From the NCBI GenBank assembly GCA_014800945.1, contig JAAVFD010000020.1, positions 1 through 54,775 of the forward strand: a DNA stretch of 54,775 nt. Direction: 5' to 3'. The stretch is from Barnesiella sp. (GTDB taxonomy: Bacteria > Bacteroidota > Bacteroidia > Bacteroidales > Muribaculaceae). The notes beneath the pieces were generated by a model that saw nothing but the letters and a program-made list of their open reading frames with translations, was not told the origin of the DNA and ran no database searches. Shown here piece by piece: positions 26,904 to 36,400 of the stretch (positions are counted from its first letter, which is position 1; each line of letters opens with the position of its first letter). The translations under genes were made by a program, and so were the position numbers.

Positions 26904-27001
26904 CCTCCAATACCATACACCCAGCCATAGATGCGTTGGAGGTGGTCAACCTCACATATTGCCGCTTACCCGCATTGTGCAACGCGCAGCCCTATTGCAC
27001 A
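26904..27001. repeat. Inverted repeats between the U32 gene and the RNA promoter
   Basis: Three hairpins or inverted repeats occur in this stretch: CCTCCAA (26904-26910) with TTGGAGG (26936-26942); GAGGT (26939-26943) with ACCTC (26949-26953), which competes with the first; and TGTGCAA (26976-26982) with TTGCACA (26995-27001). The third spans the -33 region of the next promoter and could be an operator. None has a good U-tract for a terminator. Confidence 0.55.
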
Positions 27002-27025
27002 CTATCACAATTATATATAACTTTG
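26994..27025 (+). promoter_or_regulatory. Promoter of the structured RNA
   Basis: ATTG (26994-26997), 20 bases, TAACTTTG (27018-27025). The -7 element matches TAnnTTTG exactly and the -33 element has one mismatch. The next ATG of a credible gene is over 400 bases away, so the promoter seems to serve the RNA in between. Confidence 0.7.
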
Positions 27026-27031
27026 CAATCG

Positions 27032-27392
27032 CAGACCGCTTGGACCACGCCTGTAGGGTGAGGTTCTTAACCGAGCCAACCCCCGGTCCGGGGATTGAGG
27101 GCGGGATGTGACATACATAGAAAGCGTTTATCCGCGCTGATTCTTGACACTCTGAAATGTCTCGCAAACTTTTCTTATCTATGTCAAGGATTGAGCAACG
27201 GTAGATGCCCGTGGATATGTAAGATATCGGCAACTCCTATGGTGACATGATGTATCATGTCCGCCTGAGTCCGTCATATTATTGCATATACAGGCGTGGG
27301 CTTCTGCGTTACCGTCCGACATCTAAAGGGCAATGCGAGAAGCCTCGATTCGTAGGACGGTAACAGATACAGATTCCTACGCTTTTTGTTTT
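27032..27392 (+). ncRNA. Candidate free-standing structured RNA of about 360 bases, family unknown
   Basis: This is not a convincing protein gene: the longest open frame is 38 codons. Stems visible by hand include CCCCG/CGGGG (27081-27093 region), an ATAG/CTAT plus TGAC/GTCA arm pairing near 27109-27120 with 27177-27185, GACA/TGTC (27146-27161 region), a GCC-GATAT/ATATC-GGC hairpin (27207-27231), a perfect 7-bp GACATGA/TCATGTC hairpin with a 4-base loop (27244-27261), and CGCCTG/CAGGCG (27262-27267 with 27291-27296). At the 3' end GGCTTCT (27299-27305) pairs AGAAGCC (27338-27344), interleaved with a perfect 10-bp pair (27308-27317 with 27355-27364), giving a pseudoknot. CGTAGG/CCTACG (27351-27356 with 27376-27381) before the U-run ends it. 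I see no tmRNA tag or tRNA-like ends, no RNase P core motif, and it is too long for 6S RNA. Confidence 0.7.
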
Positions 27393-27395
27393 TTT
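27351..27395 (+). terminator. 3' terminator hairpin of the structured RNA
   Basis: CGTAGG (27351-27356) pairs with CCTACG (27376-27381), or GCGTGGG (27294-27300) pairs with CCTACGC (27376-27382), followed by C and a U-run broken by one G (27383-27395). The two pairings exclude each other, and the first overlaps two bases of the pseudoknot. Confidence 0.6.
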
Positions 27396-27439
27396 ATAGA
27401 CGCCAACGAGGGGAAGACCGCGGCACAAAAAAAAACATT

Positions 27440-27871
27440 ATGAAGATCTTATTAATTTACGGCGAACAAGACGCCGGAAAAACCACAGTGTGCAAGCGAG
27501 TATTTTCTGCACTAAAAGGTTTGGGAGCTACCCTCAATTATTACGAACTGTTTCCGTGGGGAGATGATTTCAAAGCAATTTTTACCGTAAATGGTATCAA
27601 AATCGGCATCTCTTCCGCCGGTGACTCAAAGCAACTTATAGCCGATGCGAGACAGTTCGGACAGGAAAATGGATGTGATATTTTAGTTGGAGCGGTAAGA
27701 TATCATACCCATTACAACGAGGTATTTACTGATCTCACCTGCAATAAAGATTTTTTCTGGCTCGAGTTTAGCAAAGGTGAAGTAACCGATGAAGAAAAGG
27801 ATAAGCGCGGGTTTATTATGGCACTTGAAGTCCTTAGTAAAATCAAAGAAAATCTAAATTTCTGCTATTGA
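27440..27871 (+). CDS. Small P-loop NTPase-like protein
   Basis: 143 residues from the ATG at 27440 (an upstream frame start would sit inside the RNA terminator). A Walker A motif is at residues 8-16 (G-E-Q-D-A-G-K-T-T). After it comes a strand I-G-I-S-S-A-G-D, which could serve as a Walker B-like or switch motif, and C-D-I-L-V-G-A-V-R. The layout resembles short uncharacterised P-loop proteins of Bacteroidota. No partner domain is present, so the activity is unknown. It starts about 45 bases after the structured RNA and five bases before the lipoprotein gene. Confidence 0.6.
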   Translation: MKILLIYGEQDAGKTTVCKRVFSALKGLGATLNYYELFPWGDDFKAIFTVNGIKIGISSAGDSKQLIADARQFGQENGCDILVGAVRYHTHYNEVFTDLTCNKDFFWLEFSKGEVTDEEKDKRGFIMALEVLSKIKENLNFCY

Positions 27872-27876
27872 TAACA

Positions 27877-29337
27877 ATGAAAACGCTTAAAAAACTTATG
27901 AAAGTGATGGCTATTATGATGTGCGTAATAGCCATGAACAGCTGCGATGACGGTCCTGACTACGGAAAGATGCGCGTATCGCGAATGGATATTGTAGGTG
28001 CCAAAGCTGTCGGATTCATTGACGCTGACAATAATTCTCGCGGTGAAGCAATCTCATCAGGACTCTACAAAATCGATGCCGACGGAAATATCACCGCAGT
28101 AGCAGTCTATTTCACCGAAGATGAGAGCGGCAATCAGTCCAAGCACGAATCTGAAGTTAAATTGGAATATGCAGTCATGCATGATGTCTGCAACGACTTT
28201 ATCTATTTTACTGGTTGTCATTTTGTAGATAAAAAAGGAGAGTGGATCGAAGAGCTTCCCTATCATATTTTAGTTCGCAAATCTGACGGCAAAATGTGGA
28301 ACCTTGATGAAAAAGCATGTGGACTTAATATTTATAACTTTGAAGACTGGCAATTTTTCCAGTCCTACGACGGCACTTTGTATTATGCCCCTTATAATAG
28401 TTATAATGGGATAGTTGGTAACATCTACAAGTTTGACCTAAAAACCGAACCGGCAACAATTCAACAAGTGACAGCAAATATAAAACTTTACCCACCATAC
28501 GCAGTTGATTCTAAAGGAGTTATTTGTGCCCCAGTTAATGAATTTGAAAATCATCGACATCCAATTACAATAGCATGGCCTAACTCCGGATTTCAAGAAT
28601 TTGAGAGTGTAAGTACAGCCCGCACTGACTACAGTGATCAAGTTGAAGGTTTGGTAATTGAACCGAGTGATTATTGTTCTGTTGTCTGCTTCCGGGGTCA
28701 GTTCTATCAGTTAGGGGCATATTCATATAAAAGTAATATATCAGAATACCCGTTTGTTGATTTGGCAACCTGCAATAAGATTTTGATTGGAGACACACCC
28801 GGCAGCGCGAGTGTGGACGTATCTGAAACAATCAATCTCAAAAATGACATTCTTGCCAACAGTGGTTTCTATGACCCAGAATATCATTCATCAATTATGG
28901 TTACACCGGACTATATCCTTTTATCCACAAGACTTCCTAAAGATTACCATGGAGGATATAAATGTTGGATTTCAGCCCTCAACCCTGAGAAGAAAGAGTG
29001 GAAATGGATTACCGAGACCACTGTTTTTATATCATTTGATGATAGTATATTTTATAATAACCGCTATTGGAGCATCACTAAGCAGGATGGTGCATTGGGT
29101 GCATTCTGGTTCCACCCCGGTTCATTCGAATCAGGCTTTATCAAGTTCAACGTCACCTTACCTGACTATATAGATTCATCAAAGTATAAAGCAGTTGACG
29201 GCAAAGTAATCTACTCCGGCATTAATCCTGCCGATTCACACCTTGTAAAGGTGGTGGTAGATCTTATGACCGGTGATGCAATCACCAACGACGAAGCACC
29301 GGAAATGCTCTTCTCAACACTGATTTCGCTCAACTAA
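27877..29337 (+). CDS. Lipoprotein, function unknown
   Basis: 486 residues from the ATG at 27877. The lipoprotein signal ends at Cys23 (A-M-N-S-C-D-D). The rest has no motif I recognise; repeated Trp/Tyr-rich strands (for example L-Y-Y-A-P-Y-N-S-Y-N-G) about every 40-50 residues suggest a beta-propeller-like surface protein. Codon use in the middle is more AT-rich than the neighbours, which may point to a more recent acquisition. It is the last gene before a strong terminator and probably shares a transcript with the P-loop gene. Confidence 0.6.
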   Translation: MKTLKKLMKVMAIMMCVIAMNSCDDGPDYGKMRVSRMDIVGAKAVGFIDADNNSRGEAISSGLYKIDADGNITAVAVYFTEDESGNQSKHESEVKLEYAVMHDVCNDFIYFTGCHFVDKKGEWIEELPYHILVRKSDGKMWNLDEKACGLNIYNFEDWQFFQSYDGTLYYAPYNSYNGIVGNIYKFDLKTEPATIQQVTANIKLYPPYAVDSKGVICAPVNEFENHRHPITIAWPNSGFQEFESVSTARTDYSDQVEGLVIEPSDYCSVVCFRGQFYQLGAYSYKSNISEYPFVDLATCNKILIGDTPGSASVDVSETINLKNDILANSGFYDPEYHSSIMVTPDYILLSTRLPKDYHGGYKCWISALNPEKKEWKWITETTVFISFDDSIFYNNRYWSITKQDGALGAFWFHPGSFESGFIKFNVTLPDYIDSSKYKAVDGKVIYSGINPADSHLVKVVVDLMTGDAITNDEAPEMLFSTLISLN

Positions 29338-29384
29338 ACGCTAATGGCTATCGGTAAACCGACCGACACCAAAGCTACCCCACT

Positions 29385-29416
29385 ACGGGCTGCCCCTCGG
29401 CAGTCCGTATTTTTTT
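29385..29416 (+). terminator. Terminator after the lipoprotein gene
   Basis: A 10-bp stem (29385-29394 with 29399-29408, one G-U pair) with a 4-base loop is followed by A and seven Ts. Confidence 0.9.
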
Positions 29417-29432
29417 GCTTGCCGTCAATTAT

Positions 29433-29464
29433 TTTGCATAGCACGGCAGAATTAATTACATTTG
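29433..29464 (+). promoter_or_regulatory. Promoter of galE
   Basis: TTTG (29433-29436), 20 bases, TACATTTG (29457-29464). Both elements match the consensus. The ATG is 36 bases further on. Confidence 0.75.
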
Positions 29465-29499
29465 CACCATAAATAAATATACTTAAATCAAACGTACAA

Positions 29500-30537
29500 A
29501 TGAAAAAAGAAAGAATTCTCGTTACCGGAGGCACCGGATATATCGGCTCACATACTGTTGTTGAACTTCAGAATGCCGGATATTCGGTCGTTATTATCGA
29601 TAACCTTTCAAACTCCAACAAGGAAGTGCTTGACGGCATTGAAAAAATAACCGGAATCCGCCCCGACTTCGTTGAAGCTGACTGCACAGATATTGACGCA
29701 CTCAAAGCGCTATTCGCCCAGTACCCTGACATTAAAGGCATCATCAACTTCGCTGCAAGTAAGGCTGTCGGCGAATCTATGGAGAAACCCATTCTATACT
29801 ACCGCAACAACCTCAACACTCTCATGAACCTGCTTGACCTTATGGCGCCAAATGGAGTCAAAGGCATAGTATTCTCCTCATCCTGCACCGTTTATGGTGA
29901 ACCGGACGTAAACCCCGTAACCGAGCAGTCGCCTATTAAAAAGGCTACCTCTCCTTACGGTAACACCAAGCAGATTTCAGAAGAAATCATCACCGACGTT
30001 ATCAATGCCGGCGCACCATTCAAAAGCGTTATCCTCAGATACTTCAACCCCGTAGGAGCACATCCCTCCGCTGAAATCGGCGAGCTGCCCAACGGTGTTC
30101 CCCAGAACCTCATACCCTACATCACACAAACAGCTATAGGAATTCGCAAGGAGCTAAGTGTGTTCGGCAACGACTACCCCACCCCTGACGGCTCATGCAT
30201 CCGCGACTTCATCAATGTTGTTGACCTGGCAAAAGCCCACGTCAAAGCTATGGACCGCATGCTCGAAAACCCAGAGGCTGCTCCTATTGAAATTTACAAC
30301 CTCGGCACAGGCAACGGAGTGAGCGTGCTTGAACTCATCAACACATTTGAGAGCGCAACCGGTGTTAAAGTTCCTTATAAAATTGTTGGAAGACGCCCCG
30401 GAGACATCGAAAAAGTCTGGGGTAATCCCTCACACGCCAACGAAGTGCTCGGTTGGGTTGCCGACACCCCGCTTGCCGATACCATGCGCAGCGCATGGGC
30501 ATGGCAGTGCAAGCTCAGAGAAAGAGGAATCATGTAA
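29500..30537 (+). CDS. galE: UDP-glucose 4-epimerase
   Basis: 345 residues. It interconverts UDP-glucose and UDP-galactose with bound NAD+, supplying galactose for surface polysaccharides and galactose breakdown. The NAD loop G-G-T-G-Y-I-G is at residues 10-16; the catalytic Tyr153 and Lys157 lie in Y-G-N-T-K; the SSS-containing V-F-S-S-S-C-T-V-Y and the R-Y-F-N-P-V-G-A-H block are in place. Length is standard. The next gene begins nine bases after its stop, so it may be co-transcribed with it. Confidence 0.95.
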   Translation: MKKERILVTGGTGYIGSHTVVELQNAGYSVVIIDNLSNSNKEVLDGIEKITGIRPDFVEADCTDIDALKALFAQYPDIKGIINFAASKAVGESMEKPILYYRNNLNTLMNLLDLMAPNGVKGIVFSSSCTVYGEPDVNPVTEQSPIKKATSPYGNTKQISEEIITDVINAGAPFKSVILRYFNPVGAHPSAEIGELPNGVPQNLIPYITQTAIGIRKELSVFGNDYPTPDGSCIRDFINVVDLAKAHVKAMDRMLENPEAAPIEIYNLGTGNGVSVLELINTFESATGVKVPYKIVGRRPGDIEKVWGNPSHANEVLGWVADTPLADTMRSAWAWQCKLRERGIM

Positions 30538-30545
30538 ATACCGAC

Positions 30546-31784
30546 ATGCATCGCATTATCAGCAAAATATTACCACTTATGGCGGTGATGCTTTTCGCAT
30601 TGCCGCCATATACATTCGCTCATCCTACTGAAACAGACACCATTATCAGCCTTATAACCTGTGCGCCGGGAGGTGAGGTATATGAACTTGAAGGGCACAC
30701 CGCCCTGCGCATACAGGACAAGCAAAACGATGTTATTGTCAACTGGGGACTATTTGATTTTAACGCCCCGTTCTTTGTATATCGTTTTGTAAAAGGTCAA
30801 ACCGACTATATGTGCGGAGAAATGCCAACCGGGGCATTCCTGAGCCATTACATCCAGTCACGCAGACAAGTCACCGAGCAGGTACTGAATCTAACTCCGG
30901 AAGAGAAACGAAAAATCATAGACGCGATAAACGAAAACCTGAAGCCGGAAAACAGAATATACCGCTATAACTACGTTAAAGACAACTGTGCCACAAGGCC
31001 GCTTGACATAATCTCTGCCGCGCTCGGCGACACCATTCGGCTTGCAGTCCCTCCGGAAACACTCACCGGCGAAACACCTACATATCGCTCTATTATGCAG
31101 GCGAATCACCGAAACTATCCGTGGTATCAGTTCGGAATTGACCTGCTCCTCGGCAATGGCATAGATTACCCGATTACCAGGAAGGAAGCAGCCTTTGCAC
31201 CGGAAGTACTCATGCACATGATGAAATTGTCTGCCGTAGGAGACCGACCGCTTGTATCAGACACCAATATCCTTTATAAAAGCAGTGATGCTACCGAGGA
31301 GCCCACACCTTGGTTTCTGACACCGCTTGCTTGCTTTTCACTTCTACTTGTACTCACCATATTTGTCACCCTCGTTGATGTAAGAAGCAAAGAAATATCA
31401 AGATGGTTTGACACACAGTTGTTTATAGTCTTCGGACTGGTCGGATGCCTTATTACATTTCTCGTATTCTTCTCAGCACATGAGGCTACAACGCCAAACC
31501 TGTTGATTCTCTGGCTCAATCCGTTCTGCCTTTTGGTTCCGGCATTGATAAGGGTCAAGAAATGCGCCATTTTCCTGGTTATATACCAGATAATCAACAT
31601 TATCGCAATTTGTGTAATGATAATTCTTATGGTGAGAATGAACCAAAACATCAATCCTGCATTTATACCCTTGTGGGCTTGTGATATTATTCGCGCCTGG
31701 AGCTACATCCACATAACCTTATGCGTAAGAAAAAGGAAAAATTTATATCGGATAAGATACTCGGGATACTCCTCGTATCGCTGA
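30546..31784 (+). CDS. DUF4105 domain-containing membrane protein
   Basis: 412 residues from the ATG at 30546; the longer reading overlaps galE. A signal peptide (M-H-R-I-I-S-K, hydrophobic core, ending near T-F-A-H-P) precedes a periplasmic DUF4105 domain of about 200 residues (Y-E-L-E-G-H-T-A-L-R-I, W-G-L-F-D-F-N, Y-V-K-D-N-C-A-T-R-P). The Cys in N-C-A-T and the His of G-H-T recall NlpC/P60-like cysteine hydrolases, though this is a guess. Four to five membrane segments fill the last 150 residues. Its last 64 bases overlap the next gene in another frame. Confidence 0.8.
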   Translation: MHRIISKILPLMAVMLFALPPYTFAHPTETDTIISLITCAPGGEVYELEGHTALRIQDKQNDVIVNWGLFDFNAPFFVYRFVKGQTDYMCGEMPTGAFLSHYIQSRRQVTEQVLNLTPEEKRKIIDAINENLKPENRIYRYNYVKDNCATRPLDIISAALGDTIRLAVPPETLTGETPTYRSIMQANHRNYPWYQFGIDLLLGNGIDYPITRKEAAFAPEVLMHMMKLSAVGDRPLVSDTNILYKSSDATEEPTPWFLTPLACFSLLLVLTIFVTLVDVRSKEISRWFDTQLFIVFGLVGCLITFLVFFSAHEATTPNLLILWLNPFCLLVPALIRVKKCAIFLVIYQIINIIAICVMIILMVRMNQNINPAFIPLWACDIIRAWSYIHITLCVRKRKNLYRIRYSGYSSYR

Positions 31785-33331
31785 TAGGCTTTGCCGCAGA
31801 GGCTCAGAATGTGCCTGCCAGACCCAAACTTGTTGTCGGCATTATGGTTGAAGGACTGAATGCCGATTACCTCTCGTTGCTTGAAAACCGTATGTCATCC
31901 GGAGGGTTCAGGAGGCTGATGAGCGAAGGGGCAAACATTGCTGACCTTGACTACGGCACACACCTTGACGCCGCTGCCGCTACCGCACTTATCTTCACCG
32001 GCACAACTCCGCCTGTCAATAAAATATCCGCAGCAAAGATATACGATCCCGCAGCAAAAAGAGTGAACTACACCCTGCTGGACACCGCTACTATCGGAAA
32101 TTTCACTGAGCAGAAATTCTCACCGGCGGCTATCGCTGTGTCAACACTCGGCGATGAAGTAAAAATAGATGCAGGAGGCACCGGATGGGTATATAGCATA
32201 GCTTCCGACCCCGAAACCGCCATCATCATGGCAGGCCATGCCGGCAACAGCGCCTTCTGGATTGACAACAAGAACGAGAGATGGGCAACATCCACTTACT
32301 ATAAAGATGTTCCGGCAACTGTAACCGCAAGAAATTACCAGACACCGCTATCTGCAAAAATCGACACGATGTCATGGGAAACGCATCTTGCCCCTCAGTT
32401 ATACCCCGACGTTCCATCCTACAAGGTTCAATATCCTTACCGTCATACTTTTTCAAGAAAAGACGCCAACAGAATAGAGCAATTCAAGGCTTCCCCGAAA
32501 GTAAATACAGAAATAACACGGTTAGCCTGCGACTACCTCACATCAATGCAGTTTGGACAGCGAGAGGCTATTGATATGCTGAATCTGGCTTACACACTTG
32601 CACCTTATCCATACACAAAAGATGGAGACAACAAGCTTGAAACCATGGATGCCTATATTCGGCTTGACAGAGACCTTGCAAGCTTGTTCAAGACTATTGA
32701 CGCTAAAATAGGAAAGGAAAATGCTCTGATATTTCTTGTCGGGCATCCTACCGTGGATACAAGTCGGAGAGATGACGACAAATGGGGCATTCCCACCGGA
32801 GTTTTCTCGGCTAAAAAGGCGGCATCGCTCCTCAACTCCTACCTCATGGCGCTGCATGGCAACGGAGAATGGGTGCAAGGATATTACGACAGAAATTTCT
32901 ACCTCAACAGACAGACTATAAAAAATCATAGTCTTGATCCCGCTTACATAAGAGCCGAAGCAGCGGAATTTCTGGAGCGCATGAGCGGAGTCAGCACGGT
33001 ATTCACCATTGACGACATCATAGCTTCGCGCGCCGGAGACAACGCGGCAGCACTGAAAAGAAACACCTCTATTAAATATTCCGGTGATATAATAGTAAAT
33101 GTAACCCCCGGATGGGAAATTTGTGACGATTTCAATCTCGCAGGGGTAAGCGGCTCAACCACTGTGTCAAGAGATAATTTTGTCTCCTCACCCGCATTCA
33201 TCATGGGACCCGGCGTTTCCGCCGTCAAAATCAATACACCTGTTGACGCCCGCACCATCGCGCCTACAGTAAGCCGCATTCTCAGAATACGCTCCCCTAA
33301 TGCGGCTTCTTTGCCCGCAATCAAATTCTGA
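31721..33331 (+). CDS. Alkaline-phosphatase-superfamily protein, probably catalytically degenerate
   Basis: 536 residues with a signal peptide ending near A-E-A-Q. It matches the PafA-like phosphodiesterase/phosphatase fold: V-V-G-I-M-V-E-G-L-N-A-D-Y-L, G-G-F-R-R-L-M-S-E-G-A, F-T-G-T-T-P-P-V-N-K-I, A-R-T-I-A-P-T-V-S-R-I-L. However, the usual metal Asp of the first strand is Glu, the nucleophile segment that should read like T-x-P-T/S-x-T reads G-T-H-L-D-A-A-A-A-T-A-L, and the D-H-G block is replaced by V-G-H-P-T-V-D-T. I infer a binding or scaffold role. An alkaline-phosphatase-type gene just before secA is common in Bacteroidales. Confidence 0.8.
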   Translation: MRKKKEKFISDKILGILLVSLIGFAAEAQNVPARPKLVVGIMVEGLNADYLSLLENRMSSGGFRRLMSEGANIADLDYGTHLDAAAATALIFTGTTPPVNKISAAKIYDPAAKRVNYTLLDTATIGNFTEQKFSPAAIAVSTLGDEVKIDAGGTGWVYSIASDPETAIIMAGHAGNSAFWIDNKNERWATSTYYKDVPATVTARNYQTPLSAKIDTMSWETHLAPQLYPDVPSYKVQYPYRHTFSRKDANRIEQFKASPKVNTEITRLACDYLTSMQFGQREAIDMLNLAYTLAPYPYTKDGDNKLETMDAYIRLDRDLASLFKTIDAKIGKENALIFLVGHPTVDTSRRDDDKWGIPTGVFSAKKAASLLNSYLMALHGNGEWVQGYYDRNFYLNRQTIKNHSLDPAYIRAEAAEFLERMSGVSTVFTIDDIIASRAGDNAAALKRNTSIKYSGDIIVNVTPGWEICDDFNLAGVSGSTTVSRDNFVSSPAFIMGPGVSAVKINTPVDARTIAPTVSRILRIRSPNAASLPAIKF

Positions 33332-33377
33332 GTCATTTTTTCAAGGATTGATTCCCTTATTTTTCAGCTATTTAAAC

Positions 33378-33385
33378 TATCTTTG
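33378..33385 (+). promoter_or_regulatory. -7 promoter box for secA
   Basis: TATCTTTG, a perfect -7 element, 72 bases before the secA ATG. A TTTG at the normal distance is not seen. Confidence 0.5.
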
Positions 33386-33456
33386 CACTCGGTTTAACAT
33401 TAAGAATCCGTGCAACTAAATACATATTTGTAAATAATTAAAAATCATCATATTAA

Positions 33457-36400
33457 ATGTCACTAAACTCTTTTTTAAGCAAAATATTCGGCAACAAGTC
33501 GCAGCGCGACCTCAAGGAGATTCGACCGATTGTTGATTCAATCATTGCTCTCGCACCTGAATTGCAGCAGCTCACAAACGATCAGCTGCGTGACAAAATC
33601 ACTGCGGTGAGAACCGATATCAACAATGCTATCGCTGAAGATGAAAAAGCTATTTCAGAAAAGAAAGAGCTAATTGAAACATTGCCTTTTGACCAGCGTC
33701 AGCCACTCTGGGACGAGATTGACAGACACGAAAAAAATATCATTGACACCCTCGAAGACAAACTCAATGAGCATCTGCCTGTGGTTTTCGCCACACTCAG
33801 GGAGACCGCCGCACGATTCTCCGCTAATGACACCATTGAGGTTACTGCCACTCAGATGGACCGCGACCTCGCCGCTCAGGGCAAGGACTTCGTGACTATC
33901 GAAGGTGACAAAGCCATTTATAAAAACCGCTGGGTAGCAGGCGGCAACGAAATAAAGTGGGACATGACCCACTACGAGGTTCAGCTCATCGGCGGTGTGG
34001 TTCTCCATCAGGGCAAAATCGCCGAAATGGCTACCGGTGAAGGTAAAACCCTTGTTGCCACCCTCCCGGTTTTCCTTCGCTCGCTATCCGGCAAGGGAGT
34101 TCATGTGGTCACTGTCAACGACTACCTCTCGAAACGAGACAGCGAATGGATGGGTCCGCTGTATATGTTCCACGGTTCTACCGTTGACTGCATCGACAAG
34201 CACCAGCCTAACACACCCGCAAGAAGAGCCGCTTACAATTGCGACATCACTTTCGGCACTAACAATGAATTCGGCTTCGACTATCTGCGCGACAACATGG
34301 CTATGTCGCCGGAAGACCTCGTGCAGAGAAAGCACTATTACGCTATTGTCGATGAGGTTGACTCGGTGCTTATCGACGATGCCAGAACACCACTTATCAT
34401 ATCAGGTCCCGTGCCTAAGGGCGATGACCAGATGTTCAACGAATATCGTCCCAATGTAGAGAAAGTTGTAGCTGCCCAGAAAAAACTCGTCACCCAGTTC
34501 CTCAGCGATGCCAAGACAAAACTCGCTTCCGAGGATAAGGATGTGAGAAAAGAGGGAGCGCTGCTCCTGTTCCGCGCATTCAAGGGACTTCCAAAAAACA
34601 GCGCACTGATTAAATTCCTCTCTCAGGAGGGTATGAAAAATATTCTTCTCGAAACAGAGGGATACTATCTGCAGGACAACGCACGCGAGATGCCCAAGGC
34701 TACAGAGCCGCTCTACTTCGTTATTGATGAGAAAAACAGAAGCGTGGAGCTCACCGACAAAGGCATTGACCTGCTCACCGGAACAAGTGCCGACCCTGAA
34801 TTCTTTGTACTCCCCGACATCGCTGCCCAGCTCTCGGAGGCTGAAACCATTGCGAATATTGAGGAAAAGAGCGCGAAGAAGGATGAACTCATGCAGAACT
34901 ACGCGGTTAAAGCGGAGCGTGTTCACACCGTAACACAGCTGCTCAAGGCATACACCCTCTTTGAAAAAGATGTGGAATATGTGATTGACGACAACAAAAT
35001 CAAAATCGTTGACGAGCAGACCGGCCGTATTATGGAAGGCAGAAGGTATTCCGACGGTCTCCATCAGGCTATCGAAGCCAAAGAAGGTGTTAAGGTTGAG
35101 GCGGCTACACAGACTTTCGCCACCATTACACTGCAGAACTACTTCAGAATGTACCATAAGCTCGCCGGTATGACCGGTACCGCAGAGACAGAAGCCGGAG
35201 AGCTCTGGGATATATACAAGCTTGATGTGGTGACAATACCCACAAACCGTCCCATCGCGAGAAAGGACATGGACGACCGTGTCTATAAAACCAAGAAAGA
35301 GAAGTACGCTGCCGTTATCGAGGAAATTGAACGTCTCAGAGGTGAAGGCAGACCTGTGCTCGTGGGCACTACCTCCGTGGATATTTCCGAGCTCCTCAGC
35401 CGAATGCTCACCATGCGCCGTATCCCCCACAACGTACTCAACGCCAAGCTTCACCAGAAAGAGGCGGACATTGTGGCACTCGCCGGTAAAGCGGGCACCG
35501 TGACTATCGCCACAAACATGGCGGGTCGTGGTACCGACATCAAGCTCCCTGCCGAAGTTAAGGATGCCGGTGGTCTCGCAATCATCGGTACGGAACGTCA
35601 CGAAAGCCGTCGCGTTGACCGTCAGCTCAGAGGTCGTTCAGGACGTCAGGGCGACCCGGGTTCTTCTGTTTTCTATGTGTCATTCGAGGATCAGCTCATG
35701 CGTCTGTTCGCTACAGACAGAGTGATGAAGATGCTCGACACTCTCGGACTCAAGGAGGGCGAGATGATTGAAAGCCGAATGGTGACTAAAGCTATCGAGA
35801 ACGCACAGAAGAGAGTGGAGGAAAATAACTTCGGTATCCGTAAGCGTCTCCTTGAATATGACGACGTGATGAACAAACAGCGTACATACATTTACGCACG
35901 CCGTCACCATGCCTTGCTCGGTGAAAAAATCGGTATCGATATCGCCAATATGTTCTATGACGTTATCGAAAACCTTATCAACACTTACGATCAGCCCTCT
36001 GACTACAACGAACTTTCGCTCGAGCTTTTCAAGGTGCTTTCTATTGAAACTCCATTCACTGAGTCTGAATTCCGCTCACTCAGCAAAGAGGAGGCTATTG
36101 ACAGAATTCATACCGCTGCGATGGAAGCTTTTGACAGGAAGAGCCGCAAAATCCGCGAAATCGCTATGCCGGTAATAAAGGATTGCGTTGAAAACAGAGG
36201 AATGAATTCCATGATTGTTGTGCCCATGACAGATGGCAAACGCATATTCAATCTGCCGGTTAACATCATGGAGGCTTATGACACCGAATGTCGCGCCATT
36301 GTCAAGGAATGGCACAAGGCTGTACTCCTCGTTACCATTGACGAACTCTGGAAAGAGCACCTGCGCGAGCTTGACCAGCTGCGTCAGAGCGTGCAGAACG

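Noticed and set aside
26904-26953. Terminator for the U32 gene
   Set aside because: The stems are present but no U-tract follows, so only inverted repeats are reported.
27247-27363. 38-codon open frame inside the structured RNA
   Set aside because: It runs through the hairpin, the pseudoknot and most of the 3' structured region, has no hydrophobic or domain pattern, and would be an expected by-product of a conserved RNA sequence.
27032-27392. tmRNA, RNase P RNA or SRP RNA
   Set aside because: The diagnostic tag frame and tRNA-like ends, the core GAGGAAAGUCC-type block and the SRP loop are all missing.
34402-35601. 399-codon frame antisense to secA
   Set aside because: It is a shadow of secA codon use, with no start context and no fold pattern, while SecA itself is intact.
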